From Tetraselmis striata (Eukaryota; Chlorophyta; Chlorodendrophyceae; Chlorodendrales; Chlorodendraceae): 64,000 bases of DNA. The stretch is taken from NCBI GenBank assembly GCA_006384855.1, contig VCJN01003035.1:56191-120190 (forward strand), given 5' to 3'. The translations under genes and the position numbers were made by a program. The stretch's first letter is position 1. Each line of letters starts with the position of its first letter. Positions 1 through 11,200 of this stretch are shown one piece after another. The notes under the pieces are model-generated. The model did no database searches, was not told where the DNA came from, and saw only the letters and a program-made list of their open reading frames with translations.

Positions 1-14
1 GGGAACGGGACAAG

Positions 15-85
15 ATTATAGCGTAAACGGTAGAGGCCACTATACTTCACTTATGACTCACTGAAAATGGGACAATTTACTAGCT
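15..85 (+). repeat. left terminal inverted repeat, 71 bp
   Basis: It matches the reverse complement of 4253-4323 at about 69 of 71 positions. The matched block includes GCCACTATACTTCACTT and GGGACAATTTACTAGCT. Confidence 0.85.
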
Positions 86-879
86 TTAAACCCTGTGCAG
101 GTTTTTAGGGTTCGCGTGTACTGGCACCAAGTACATGATCACTTGGTGGCGGCGGAACGAGGCAGAGGCGGCGGGTCGAGGCTGGTTCTCCGAAGGTAGG
201 TAGGTAGGTAGGTTGCCGCGAAGTCGAGGCAGTTCTCCGCCTCCCACACCTGTCTAACAATTCTCGCTGAAACAAGTAGGAAGTAGGGCTGCGGGGTCAG
301 TATGGGTTCCCCCTTACTTGCGGGCTATACACGAACTTCGCGCTGCACTTTGGGAGGTGCGGGAACTCATTCAAGATCATGAGGGAATGTTGAGTACGGA
401 AGTTCTTGAGATGGCAACAAGTTGTATCGGGTCTGCCGTCGGGTATGCCCGTCTCCTCGCGTGGGGCAGCCTTGCGTGATGTTGCGACCTTGGAAGAGTC
501 GTTAAGGGGGGGTGGCCAGCGCCCCCCTGCGTCTTTGGCCGAAGTAGTGGCGTCTGAAGAGGGTGCCGCAGGCAGCCCCGGTATGCAAGGCAGCGCTAAG
601 CGTTCCGACACGGCAGTTGCAGGGGCCACACGGCCCACCCCGGCTGGGGCTGAGGTACAACCACACCATATCGGTCATCACTAGCTTCCTGCCGAAGATG
701 GCCACACTGAATATGCCGACTACAAAGCGGTCAAGTCGGTAATCTCATGCCTCTCTACTAATTGGCGGTTCTTGTATGCCTCGGCGGCTACAAAGGTATG
801 CTGCCCCTCCTCAAACAATTTCCGCGTGCATGTAGCAGTCACATGCGGTTGAACCAACGGATACATTGCAGCAAGGCCG

Positions 880-2660
880 CCCACCTTGCGACTGGCGTCG
901 CGTCTTTTGAGGCCGGTTGCGACTATGCGGCAGCAAGGCGAGGGGGTACGTCGCTCGTGCAGCTAGCAGTCGGGGGGATGTGGGTAGGTTGAACGCGCGA
1001 TGGCGACATAAGTAGCAAGCCATAAAAATGCAAAGGTGGACAACAACATTATGTCGCAGCAAGGCCGACCACCTTGGCGACGTGTGTCGCTTCTTTTGAG
1101 GGCGGCTGCGACTCGTTGGCGGCGGGCGAGGAGATGCGTCGCTTGTGCCAGCTTTTGCACTCGGGGGCTGTGGGTCGAATGTGCGATGGCGACATTATCA
1201 TTACCAAGCCGAAAACTGAAACAGCCCAGCATAGCCTTACCTCGCATAAAGGCCGCCCACCTTGGCGACTCGCGGCGCCTCTTGCAGGCCGGCTGCGACT
1301 CGTCGGTAGCAAGGCGAGGTGGTGCGTCGCTCGTGCCAGCTTTTGCACTCGGGGGCTGTCGGACGAACGTGCGATGGCGACATAATTAGCAAGTCGGAAA
1401 CTAACTAAAACAACCTAGCATAGCCTTACAGCATCGCAGTAAGGTCACCCACCTTGGCGACTCCCGGCGCCTCTTGCGAGCCGGCTGCGACTCGTCGGCA
1501 GCAAGGCGAGGGGGTGCGTCGCTCGGGGGCTGTGGGTGGAACGTGCGATGGCGACAAAATTAGCAAGCCGGAAACTACAGGAGCCTATGTCCCATAGCCT
1601 CACATCACAGCAAGGCCGTCCACCTTGGCGACTGGCGTCGCTTCATTTGAGGCCGGCTGCGACTCGTCGGCAGCAAGGCGAGGGGGTGCGTCGCTCGGGG
1701 GCTGTGGGTCGAACGTGCGATGGCGACATAAATAGCAAGCCATAAAAATGCAAAGGTGGACAACAACATTATGTCGCAGCAAGGCCGACCACCTTGGCGA
1801 CGTGCGTCGCTTCTTTTGAGGGCGGCTGCGACTCGTTGGTGGCGGGCGAGGAGATGCGTCGCTTGTGCAAGCTTTTGCACTCGGGGCTGTGGGTCGAATG
1901 TGCGATGGCGACATTATCATTACCAAGCCGAAAACTGAAACAGCCCAGCATAGCCTTACCTCGCAGAAAGGCCGCCCAACTTGGCGACTCGCGGCGCCTC
2001 TTGCAAGCCGGCTGTGACTCGTCGGTAGCAAGGCGAGATGGTGCGTCGCTCGTGCCAGCTTTTGCACTCGGGGGCTGTCGGACGAACGTGCGATGGCGAC
2101 ATAATTAGCAAGTCGGAAACTAACGAAACAACCTAGCATAGCCTTACAGCATCGCAGTAAGGTCACCCACCTTGGCGACTCCCGGCGCCTCTTGCGAGCC
2201 GGCTGCGACTCGTCGGCAGCAAGGCGAGGGGGTGCGTCGCTCGGTGGCTGTGGGTGGAACGTGCGATGGCGGCATAATAATTAGCAAGCCGGAAACTACA
2301 CGAGCCCATAACCCATAGCCTTACATCACAGCAAGGCCGTCCACCTTGGCGACTTGCGTCGCTTCATTTGAGGCCGGCTGCGACTCGTCGGCAGCAAGGC
2401 GAGGGGGTGCGTCGCTCGTGCCAGCTTTTGCAATTGGGGGCTGTTGGGTCGAACGTGCGATGGCGACATAATTAGCAAGCCGAAAACAACATAAGCCCAG
2501 GATAACCTTACATCGCAGCACGGCCGCCCACCTTGGCGACTGGCGTTGCTTCTATTAAGGCCGGCTGCAACTCGTCGGCAGCGGGGGCAGGGAGTGCGTT
2601 GCTCGTGCTAGTTTTTGGAGTCGGGGGCTGTTAGTCGAACGTGTAATGGCGACATAATTA
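880..2660 (+). repeat. tandem satellite, ~170-195 bp units with a 720-bp higher-order period
   Basis: Every unit carries CAGCAAGGCCGCCCACCTTGG, then a GCGTCGCTTC block, then a GGTGCGTCGCTCG block, and ends at GCGATGGCGACATA. The terminal motif recurs near 997, 1183, 1371, 1545, 1714, 1902, 2090, 2262, 2456 and 2646, giving spacings of about 186, 188, 174, 169, 188, 188, 172, 194 and 190. The stretch starting at 1021 (CATAAAAATGCAAAGG) recurs at 1741, exactly 720 bp later, and the two copies stay near-identical for about 580 bp. Four monomers therefore form a higher-order unit. Eroded monomers continue at 3060-3480. Short ORFs in all frames here come from the repeat and are not genes. Confidence 0.85.
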
Positions 2661-2739
2661 GAAAGCCGTATAAAAATACAAAGGTGCACCACAACATTAT
2701 ATCGCAGCACGGCCAACCCCCGCCCCCCCCCTCTCCACC

Positions 2740-3061
2740 CTGCCCTCCATCCCGCCTTTTCCGCATCTCTTACAATGGGCATGGTGGTTGTCGCGCCTTT
2801 AGCCTCCGAGCCGCTGGCATCCGGCACGCCCTCACCACCGCCTAATGCTAGCGCCAGTCCAGAGAGTGTGGCTGCCGACGCGCCGGCTCCCTGCCCGCCG
2901 CTCTCCCCCGCGTGGCTATCGCTAGGCGTAGGCAAGCCCTCGGCCGCATCGCCAGCGGCAGCCGCCAAACTCGGCGACATGTCTGCCGCTGGCGGGCCCT
3001 GCCCTTGACCCGCCACTGACTGCGTATCGGCCCAGCTAGGTCCAATGGCCAGGGCCGCCAC
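2740..3061 (-). pseudogene. Ala/Gly/Ser-rich ORF remnant inside the TIR element
   Basis: On the minus strand an open frame of about 100 codons runs from 3061, with Ala-, Gly- and Ser-rich composition typical of algal coding sequence (for example LPTPSDSHAGESGGQG). It then enters repeat-derived sequence and a C-rich tract near 2720. No domain is recognised and no clear splice sites were found. It could be a captured host exon or decayed transposon protein; chance openness of GC-rich DNA is also possible. Confidence 0.25.
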
Positions 3062-3499
3062 GCGACGAGAGCATTTGGCATGCGGGTTAGGAGCAGCGCC
3101 GCGAGGGGGTTCGTCGCTCGGGCCAGCTTTTGCGCTTGGGGTCTGCGGGGGCCAACGTGCGATGGCGACTCAATTAGCATGCCGTAAAAGTAACAAGTGC
3201 GCAACGGCAACAAAGGTGCAGCGGGTCCAACCCATCTTGGCGACATGAGGCGCCCCTGTCGAGGCCGGCTGCGACTCGGGAGCAGCGCTTCGAGGGGGTG
3301 CGTCGCTCGGGCAAGCCTCTGTGCTCGGGGTATGCGGGGCCAACGTGCGATTTCGACTCTATTAGCGAGCCGTAAAAGTAATAGGTGCGCAATGGCAACA
3401 CGTGCAACGGGGCCAACCCACCTTGACGACTCGCGTCGCCCTTGTCGAGGCCGGCTGCGGTTCGGCAGCAGGCACGCGAGGGGGTGCGTCAACACGACT

Positions 3500-4084
3500 G
3501 CCATACAACACGACTGCCACTCCGAGTACCAGATCACCCAGGCGCGCATTGTCGCGTATACCAACAGTAGGCGAGGATTGCTGCCCCAACCTTGTCGCTT
3601 CTTGCAAGCCGTCCACAGAGTTTGTTGTCGACCGAAGTGCGTTTCTGCGGGCGACAATGGGGTTTCCTGCGACTGCGATGAGTCCAGAAGGTGCCGGCAG
3701 TGCAGCCACCTTTATCTATGGCGGGCACTTTTGCATACATCACCAGGGTCTCAGGCTCCGCTGCGCCCGGCACCACTTCAGCGGTGCCCACCCCATAGTA
3801 GAGCTGGCGATCCTGCGCTCCGCCCTCTTCCTCACGTCCTGGGGAACGATGGACCAGAACCGCGGCGGCTTGACTGCAGCGGATGGGACGGACTTGTGCG
3901 GTGCTCCGGGGGAGGTGGGTGAAGAGGAAGTGACGGGAGTGGCAATAATCGGCGGCGGGATCGCTCCTCGCGGCCGCGCTTGGAGCCAGCACCACCCTGC
4001 CCGCGTTTGCCCTTGCCTTTTCCCCCTTTTTGCTTCTCCCGGCCTGCACAGGCGTAACCAAAGGATTGCCGCAACTGTGAGCAA
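3500..4084 (-). pseudogene. degenerate ORFs, possible transposase remnant
   Basis: Two overlapping minus-strand frames look protein-like in adjacent segments: one contains FWSIVPQDVRKRAERRIA, the other VPAIDKGGCTAGTFWTH and RRKPHCRPQKRTSVDNK. This suggests one decayed reading frame broken by a frameshift near 3790. The position next to the right TIR fits a dead transposase, but no family signature was recognised. Confidence 0.25.
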
Positions 4085-4252
4085 ACTGTGAGGGTCGTTC
4101 AGGCCTTTTGCAGCGGGGGCAGCGGGTGCGTCGCTCGTGCCAGATTTTGGAAGAGTCGACTTGGAAGAGTCGTTAAGGGGGGATGGCGGCGGCGATGGCG
4201 AGTACAGTACTTTGCGCTGTATATGTATGTGTAGTACATTGTTTGGCGCGTG

Positions 4253-4323
4253 AGCTAGTAAATTGTCCCATCTTCAGTGAGTCAAAAGTGAAGTATAGTG
4301 GCCTCTACCGTTTACGCTATAAT
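4253..4323 (-). repeat. right terminal inverted repeat, 71 bp
   Basis: It is the reverse complement of 15-85. Similarity stops sharply on both sides, which fixes the element boundary to within a few bases. Confidence 0.85.
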
Positions 4324-4857
4324 ATTGCGCTTTTCCCCTAGGCCTCATCGCGTTGCCAAAGGGGGTGCATGGCTGTAGCGTGGCTAGCTTTTCTATGATG
4401 GAGGGTGCTAAAGGACCATCAGCTACCATATTGTTTGGCGGATGTGCTAGTGCGCGCAGGGCAATCGTAGTTGCTTTTCCAAAAAGAACTAAGTTCGGCG
4501 CCGCGCCTGGACGACTCGCGCTCCGCTATTATATATCGCAGTTGGTAGCCGTACGAGTACCCGGCTTGCTGCGTATCCATAACGTAAACCCCCCGTAATT
4601 TTGTAAAGTACAGAGCCGTATCTCGTATGGCGCCCGTAATTAGCACGAGGACCCATGTGTCGCCTGATGACGCAGACGTGCTCCAGTGTCGCAATTAGCC
4701 CGTAACTACCCCTTAATGGGAATGGGTCCCGTAATGAGCTTGTAATTCGACGGTACACGTCAACACTAGCCCAAACATTGAGACAAGCGACTACATGTAC
4801 GTCGGGGCTGCCGACGGTGGGGTAGGTCAGAACACAAGTACTGCCCAATTGCGCGCG

Positions 4858-5088
4858 ATGGAAGCAGCCCCGGACGTGAAGCCACAGCCCGTGGCAAAAC
4901 ATGCACCCCCCGGACCCGAGCCCGACGAGCCAGAAGTGGGGAAAACGTCAGCCCCCGCGCCCGAAGCCGACGAGGTGTTGCGTTGCCCGTGGGACGATCC
5001 ACCTCATGATGTGTGGGCGAACATTCGGGAAAATGCCGCTAACAGCTGCATGGTAGTGTTCGGCGCCCTAAAGAAATGGCTCCCTTGA
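4858..5088 (+). CDS. small hypothetical ORF, 76 codons from ATG
   Basis: An ATG-started frame encodes a Pro/Glu-rich N-terminal part, then ADEVLRCPWDDPPHDVWANI and a stop. The composition is more protein-like than the surrounding AT-balanced DNA. No domain is recognised. It may be an exon or a captured fragment; no clear splice sites or partner exons were identified. Confidence 0.3.
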   Translation: MEAAPDVKPQPVAKHAPPGPEPDEPEVGKTSAPAPEADEVLRCPWDDPPHDVWANIRENAANSCMVVFGALKKWLP

Positions 5089-6045
5089 AGGATTGTGAGC
5101 CGCGCGTGGTCCAAGGCTTGGGCTGCCCCTCCATGAGCACACAACCTTCAAAAGAATTCGGCGGATTAAGGACACAGTATGGCACCGGCGACCATATGTG
5201 CCTAAGTACAAACGAGGCGATCTTGTGACGCCTTGCTTGTGATGCCTTGCCCCCCCCCCCCCCCTCCCCCGCCGGGCTCCTATATACCATCATTGAGGAC
5301 TGCTCCTCAGCCGTGTTGTGCATGCTTTCGTGTATACGCTAGTAGGCATAGAGTGGGAGACTCTACACTCCGATTGTTGTCCTTGGGCTGCGGGACTGTC
5401 TTGCGGGCCATCATGTGCTAGATATTGCCCTGACCCCCCCCCCCCCCCCACCTACTCCCCCTTTGACACTCATAATCTCGCGCTCCACGCCCCTCTAGGT
5501 TACGGGCTCAGTGGACACGGGAGCTGATGGTGAAGTAAACTAGTAAATTTCCTAGTGCTTTTCGCCGTAGGTTATCGGCAGAAGCCGCCCCAGCACTCGA
5601 CCTCTTGCGCCCACTGCAGTTGTAGGTCTGGCATATATAGCCATTTGACCGTTGTTTCGTTCGAATTCCGAAGGGGTAATGCATCATTCAGGTTCACGCG
5701 GGACACGGGCCCGGTCGATATTGTCCGTAAATGATAGAGTCGGAAATTATCCGGAGACCTCTTGAGTATAGGAGACCTCCGCTCTATCGAGCGGACATAC
5801 TAGGCATGTGATAGATGGTGCTTATATGCATGCAAAAGGATAGCAAATACGGATACCCGCGGAAGTATGCCGCCGCAAGCCAAGGTGTCGTATTATCCAT
5901 CCCTGGACAACGGCATAATGTCGGGTGCGATCACATTGGGGCCGCTAAAATAAGGGGCGTATGTAACACCAGCCTGCCTCTTGCAGGGACCTACCGCCCT
6001 TGGACCCCTCCGACTGCGTCGTGAAGATGGCGGCCGCGCAGGGGG

Positions 6046-6204
6046 GTGTTCACTCATGTTAGCTTGTCCGCGGACGAGGAGACGGCAGTGGTGGTGGACG
6101 CCGGCCACTGCCTCTTCATCCACCAGCCGGTGCGAAGTCGCCAGCGCTTTCAAAACATGGACGCCGCAACCCTTTTCATGGCAACGCCCCATCATGTTAA
6201 GGAA
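6046..6204 (+). pseudogene. possible exon fragment
   Basis: The frame contains SLSADEETAVVVDAGHCLF followed by HQPVRSRQRFQNMDAATLF and then runs into a poly-C tract at 6206. A CTTGCAG acceptor-like site lies upstream at about 5980 and GTTAG at about 6058. It reads like protein but has no recognised family. An isolated exon or transposed fragment is as likely as a gene. Confidence 0.2.
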
Positions 6205-6454
6205 CCCCCCCCCCCCCCCCCCCCCCGCCCCCTTTTCACCCTCCCCAACGCCGCACCCAGCGGGTGCCTAATCGGAGATATAGCGAAATGTGAATTTCGC
6301 GGTACGTTATTTAGTACTATAGAATATTTTATCGTGTTTATCGCTTATTTCCCGGTAAATTTCGCTCGTGTGCTACGTGGCAGTGTGCGAAAACGGCCTA
6401 CTGTCGGCCGCAACCGACTAATATCAGCAGCGAGTAGCGAGTACCAGTAAGAAT

Positions 6455-6809
6455 ATATCGCCTTCTGCTGCTATCTCATGAAAAATATAAGGATTAAGCG
6501 AGTTACAAAAAGGATTACCAGCAGCGAGCGTTCGCATTGCCAGCGCTTTGAGGTAGTCGCTACCAGTTTTTTTTCCATTACCAGCAGCGAGTAGCGAGTA
6601 CCAGTACCAGTACCTCCCAGCCGTGAGATCGTAATCGGACGGCTGTGTAATTAAGGACCGTGGGCGGGTGGGTGGGTGGATTATAGTACTTAATATTACA
6701 TGCCAGTAGATAAGCGCTTAAGTCATGCACCTGTAGGCCCGATCCGCTGCACTATACGGGTACCCGTACGGCAATAAAGCTCACCGCCGAAAAATCGACG
6801 CTTCGCTGG
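6455..6809 (+). repeat. dispersed repeat A, copy 1 (~355 bp)
   Basis: It is collinear with 36661-37012 in the same orientation, with high but imperfect identity. Shared blocks include GTGAGATCGTAATCGGACGG, GTGTAATTAAGGACCGTGGG and CGAAAAATCGACGCTTCGC. Both copies carry a GGGTGGGTGG run, a poly-T stretch and CAGCAGCGAG short repeats. No ORF is conserved, so it behaves like a non-coding interspersed element. Confidence 0.85.
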
Positions 6810-6822
6810 TTAATAGTCACAT

Positions 6823-6870
6823 GAGCTAGCTGCAAAAGGCGATCAGGAAACTACCCGAAAAGGCAATAGG
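6823..6870 (+). repeat. dispersed short repeat B, copy 1
   Basis: GAGCTAGCTGCAAAAGGCG plus ATCAGGAAAC and a following AAAAGGCAA recur at 55962-56008 with small differences. Confidence 0.65.
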
Positions 6871-7404
6871 AAACGTCCACTACATTTACATCAATATGTA
6901 TATTTTTAAACTTCAAACAAATACTGCGCATGCTGCACATACTCGTTACATCGATGGCAGCAGAATTTGTGTGATTACGTGACAAATGTGTGGAAACTAT
7001 TATGCGCCCATTCTGAGATATGTTATATATTCTGAGATAATAATATTACAAGTATGTTCCGAGTGCCAACGACAGCAGTTGCTACAGCAGTACTTCAAGA
7101 ACTGGGCTATGCTTGTTGGTTATATGTTATTAGCGGGTAGTACGGGTCCCAACGCACCCATGATAATACTTAGCCCATACTATACGCATCAGTGAGATTG
7201 GGCTCGCGTGCAACCTGAAAGAACATTCGCTATGTTTCCGCTTAAGTTTTGTTCAGATTTGACCTCTGGCAGGCATGGCGGTAGTTTCTAATGCGCAGCG
7301 TCCTTGTCTGCGCATCGGCACACGTAGAGACAATGTGTTGGCAACGTACTGGAAATACGTATAACTTGAGAGTGTGTTATGTGTCAGCCCCCTAGTGATT
7401 GAAC

Positions 7405-7731
7405 ATGTCCTCCCATAATATCTGGTATGCAGAAATTGGCGGGGACTCTGAAGGCGCTCTGCTGTTTACGTTTGCCCCCCACCCTCCCCCCAAAACACCC
7501 TGGGGAGCGCTTATCCTTGCCCATCAAGCGCTTTTACAACATCATCAAGCACTTGTCCGCCATGCCCGCAAACTCGTGACCCCACAGCTGCTGGAAGTCA
7601 AGCGCTTCCTACCTGACAGCGGTACTTTGTCCCGTCCTACAACTGAGGGGATCCCACAACACTGGCAACGCAAACTAATTGCGCTTATAACGATAGTTCG
7701 ACTAAGAAACGACACCCTCGATGGAGTTTGA
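7405..7731 (+). CDS. hypothetical ORF, 108 aa
   Basis: An ATG-started open frame ends at TGA in 7729-7731. It contains WGALILAHQALLQHHQALVR and a Leu/Arg-rich C-terminal half, with no recognisable domain, signal peptide or membrane segment. It stands alone between repeats and the kinesin 3' end. It could be real, an exon or noise. Confidence 0.25.
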   Translation: MSSHNIWYAEIGGDSEGALLFTFAPHPPPKTPWGALILAHQALLQHHQALVRHARKLVTPQLLEVKRFLPDSGTLSRPTTEGIPQHWQRKLIALITIVRLRNDTLDGV

Positions 7732-8009
7732 GGAGTTGTCCTTGCGGCTTGTGAATGGAAGGTGCATGACACATTCTTGACCGGATACAAGCAGCAGCTA
7801 CCGAGGATGCATGCTAACACATCGTTGCTTAGCGGTGCACATTTCTTACCCTTTGAGCAATGCCGCGTACATTAATTGGCTACATAGCTGCCGTATGGTG
7901 ATTGGTAGCTAACATTGGTAGTGATTGGCTGCAAGGGGGCAGCATGCAAGACGGCAGCATGCTGCAGGGTGCGCGTATCAAGCAACGCATGCTCGCGCGA
8001 ACCATGTCT

Positions 8010-8014
8010 TTACA
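8010..8014 (-). promoter_or_regulatory. TGTAA polyadenylation signal for the kinesin gene
   Basis: TGTAA, the polyadenylation signal typical of chlorophyte algae, is on the minus strand about 200 nt past the kinesin stop codon. Confidence 0.45.
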
Positions 8015-8211
8015 TCAGTTTATCTGCCTCGGGATTGCGCTGCGCAATCGCGGCGATGCCGATACACGGGAAGAGGGACTGCGCAAGCTGCGGTAGCAGC
8101 AGCTCAACTTATAAAGCCTCTACGCTACAGGCGCGCAGCTACACTCCGCGCTAGACCCATTGCCATTGCGCTCTGATACCGGCGCCCCCGATGGCTCTGG
8201 GCGTCATGGAC

Positions 8212-11200
8212 TCAGCGCCGCTGCCGGGTGTGCCGGCGCTCCTGCACCGGCGAGTTGTCCAGCACGTCGCTGTTGAGCGCCAGCAGCGCGTTGGCGGGCC
8301 CGAGGCGGCGCGTGCGGCGCTTGCCGGCGGCCTTCCGGCTCCCCGAGTTCTCTTTGCCCTTGCCCAAGTTCTCCTTCTCCTCCTCCACCGCGAGGGCGAC
8401 GGCTGCTTCGGGCACAGTGTGGCTTGTGGGCTCAGCTCCGACCTCGGCGGTTTCGGCCTCCTCGACCGCCTCAACCTTTGCCGAGTCGACTCTCTCGACA
8501 TTTGCTGGCTCGCACTCCTCGATATCTTTCGTCTCAATCTCCTCAGCCTCAGTAATCGGCGCGAGGATCACGGCGCCCTTGGCAATCTTGGCAGACGCCC
8601 TAGATATTCGACACAGGGTAGGAAAGGCGTGCAATGCCGAGTCAGTCGATGCAACAGCTGCAACGTACCGACTATCCACTCAGCTTGCACCAGCAGATGC
8701 AAGGCCGTTCATCCGTACCTGGGGTTTGCAGTCGACTTGCGGCGGTTGCGACGCGGCTTGATCTGCTCACGCGGCGGCTGCGGCTCTTCTGCCCCCTTCT
8801 CACCATCGGCCTCCTCGACACTGACGCACAGAAACCGAATTAGCGCGGCGACCGACCGTAGAAATCAAGCAGCAAATAAATAAATAAATAAATAAAAAAT
8901 ATTAGGTGCAGCAGTTTCGGCGTTTCTATGTCGGTGCCCACCTGTCCAAGGTTGGTGGCGGTGGTGGAGCCACAACGGCCGCGGCTGCTAGCCGAGTGCT
9001 GCGGCGGCGGCTCGACACCGACTGCCGGCAACCCGCCGACGACGACGCGACCATCTTCGCAGCAGCCAGTAGCGACGAGTCCGCGGCGGAGGAGGTGGCG
9101 GCAGCGCTGCTGGTGTAGTACTGCTCCTCGTCGACCGGCAGGCTCCACGCTAGCTCCGCCAGCAACCGGCTCCCACGCCGGCTGGACTGCCGTTTCTTTT
9201 GCTGCTTATGCTCCTTTGTCCGCGCAGCTGCAACCTGACGTTCCTCGTGTCTTTCACCCATGCCGCCGTTGCACTGTTCCTCGGCAGCGCCCTTCGCCGC
9301 TGCCGTGTCATCGGCACCCAAACTCTCAGCCTCTGCGCCGAGAGCCTCCTCGGCAGCGGACTTGGCAGGCACGTCATTGCCAGCAGCCTGATCCTGGACA
9401 CTGGGATCGGCTGTTTCGCACTCGTCACTAGCCTTAAGTTCGCGGAGTCCGTCATCGCCGATTTCCGGGCTCTCGTGGTGTGGCGATGCGATCAGAACGT
9501 CATCCTCGTCGCAGTAATCCACCATCTTGGCATGAGCTTCCTCCATTTCCGTGGCGACTTCCTGGCCGTCGTCGTTCTCCTGTGGCATGATTTGCAAGGC
9601 ACAGCACCCAATCCGCTATTTTTAAGGCCCGCTAATGTGGGCACCATGCTCAGCGGTATGCGAATCGCAAACCTGGCGCACCTGCTCTGCCGTTGACGCC
9701 TCGTCGGCGGCAGATCGGACTTCCTCAAATTCCGAAGCGCACTTTTCGGCCGCCTCCTCGTCCTTATCGGCCGCTTCTCCTCCCTTTGATGAGCCATCAG
9801 CAGCGGCCCCGAGTTCCTCCAACATTCCAGCGCAGTCGCCCAAATCGGCCGCCCCTCGTCCATTCTGCGCCCTGCCACCAACAGCCCCGACTTGTTCTGA
9901 CCTGATGCACTCGTCTGCCTCCACGTCATCGTAGGCCGCTGTCTCGCCGGCACCCTTGGGGCTGGTCTTCCCTCCGTTCTCTTCCTCAGTCGACGCGATG
10001 TCGGCCACGGCCCCGATTTCCTCCGACATAGCGGCACCGTCGAGCACCTGCTCGACGTCTTTGGTCGCAGGTTCCTTGGCTATCTCTAGGCTTGGTTGTT
10101 GCTGCTTCTCGCCCTCCACTTTGGTCGACGTGTCGTTGGGGGCGGGTCTGACTTCCTCCGACATGGCGCAGTCAGCGCCCTCCTCGGCTGTGTCGATCGC
10201 ATGTTCACCGACAATCTCTGGACTTGTCTGCTCCCCGGTCTCCTCGGCCACCTCCTCCTCCTCCGAACTGGTGGGGCTGCCAACATGGCGAAGGCCCTTC
10301 ATCGCGGACGGTGGCGCCTCCGCCATCGCCACCGAGGTGCTCTGCATCCGGCTCAGCAGCTCGGTGGAAGCCATCAAGCTAGCGTATTCGTCGCCCGCGC
10401 GGGCGTCCGCGTCGGGCCGAGGCGCAACCGAAAGCTGCCGGCGATGTCTGGCAGGCGTCGCTGTAGCGGCGGTTGCGACCGCGGCGACGACGGCAGCGGA
10501 CGCCTTGCTGGCGTCCTCCACCGCCACGGCTCGAAGCGCGCGCTGCAGCGCGACGGTGTGCGGGGTTCCGACACCACCGCCGCGGTGCGGTGTGTCTCCG
10601 CCCACTGTGACCGCCGGTTCGCGACGACGCGGCGTACACGCGGCAGCGGCGGCGGTGCTGCAACCGCAGGAACAAGACTCGTAGTTGCCCAGCTTCCGCA
10701 CCAGCTCCTGGACCCGCCCGGGGAAGGGGGGGGGGGGGGGGGGCACCCTCGTCTGTATCATTTTTACGGATTTCGGAGATCAATGGTATGTGCAGCCTTA
10801 TATATCTTCAGTGTTCTCGGCGCAATTTCACACTCACTATCCCTTATGTTGCTGCTTTTAATGATGCGAATGACGGATAATAGTGATTTCACCTATGCAG
10901 ATACCCGAAAAGCACCATCCTCTGCGAGTCTTTATCTCGGCCGACCCGACACACCGACATGCCCTGCAGCAAGGGGGCGTCGACGCGCACCTGCACCCTG
11001 CCGCGGAGAGCTCTGTTCGTGCGGGCGACTTCCGCCTGGCGCGCGGCCTCCTCGGACAGCATGGCGATTTCGGCGGCCGTGTTTGCCTCCTGCTGGGTGA
11101 GCTTGGCCTAGAGGAAGCAAGCAAGTCGTTAAGGCGGCGCCAACCCCGGCACCCATATACATCCTCGGTTCACGGGGTCTTTGTACGGTCAGCACAGAAT

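Larger units (their letters stand above)
15..4323. mobile_element. TIR-bounded 4.3 kb element filled with tandem repeats
   Basis: The ends at 15-85 and 4253-4323 are inverted copies of each other over 71 bp with about two mismatches, starting ATTATAGCG and reading inward to ACTAGCT. A second pair of matching sequences lies subterminally in direct orientation: CTTGGAAGAGTCGTTAAG at 489-506 and again at 4160-4177. The interior is mostly a GC-rich satellite (880-2660) with related decayed units to about 3500, then degenerate ORFs on the minus strand. No intact transposase is visible, so this looks like a non-autonomous DNA transposon, or one whose enzyme has decayed. No clear target-site duplication is seen; the flanks next to TAGCG are TA on both sides, which could be a TA duplication or simply part of the palindrome. 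Confidence 0.75.
4324..8211. other. intergenic stretch with repeats and ORF fragments
   Basis: No convincing gene lies here. It holds C homopolymers at about 5249-5266, 5434-5448 and 6206-6226, GTACC/CAGCAGCGAG short repeats around 6420-6610, a dispersed repeat (6455-6809) and three weak ORFs listed separately. One short in-frame piece at about 5147-5225, containing RIRRIKDTVWHRRPYVPKY, resembles coding sequence but is too short to assign. Confidence 0.5.

Noticed and set aside
880..2660. CRISPR-like array
   Set aside because: Units are contiguous 170-195 bp satellites without short repeats separated by unique spacers, and the genome is eukaryotic.
8191..8883. 230-codon plus-strand ORF
   Set aside because: It is the antisense shadow of the last two kinesin exons, whose splice phases fit.
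9580..9672. Gene end at the in-frame TAA near 9622
   Set aside because: The stop lies in a 93-nt GT..AG intron whose removal keeps phase, and the acidic tail continues on both sides.
9956..11100. Plus-strand ORFs of 242 and 334 codons
   Set aside because: Antisense shadows of the 1-kb kinesin tail exon.
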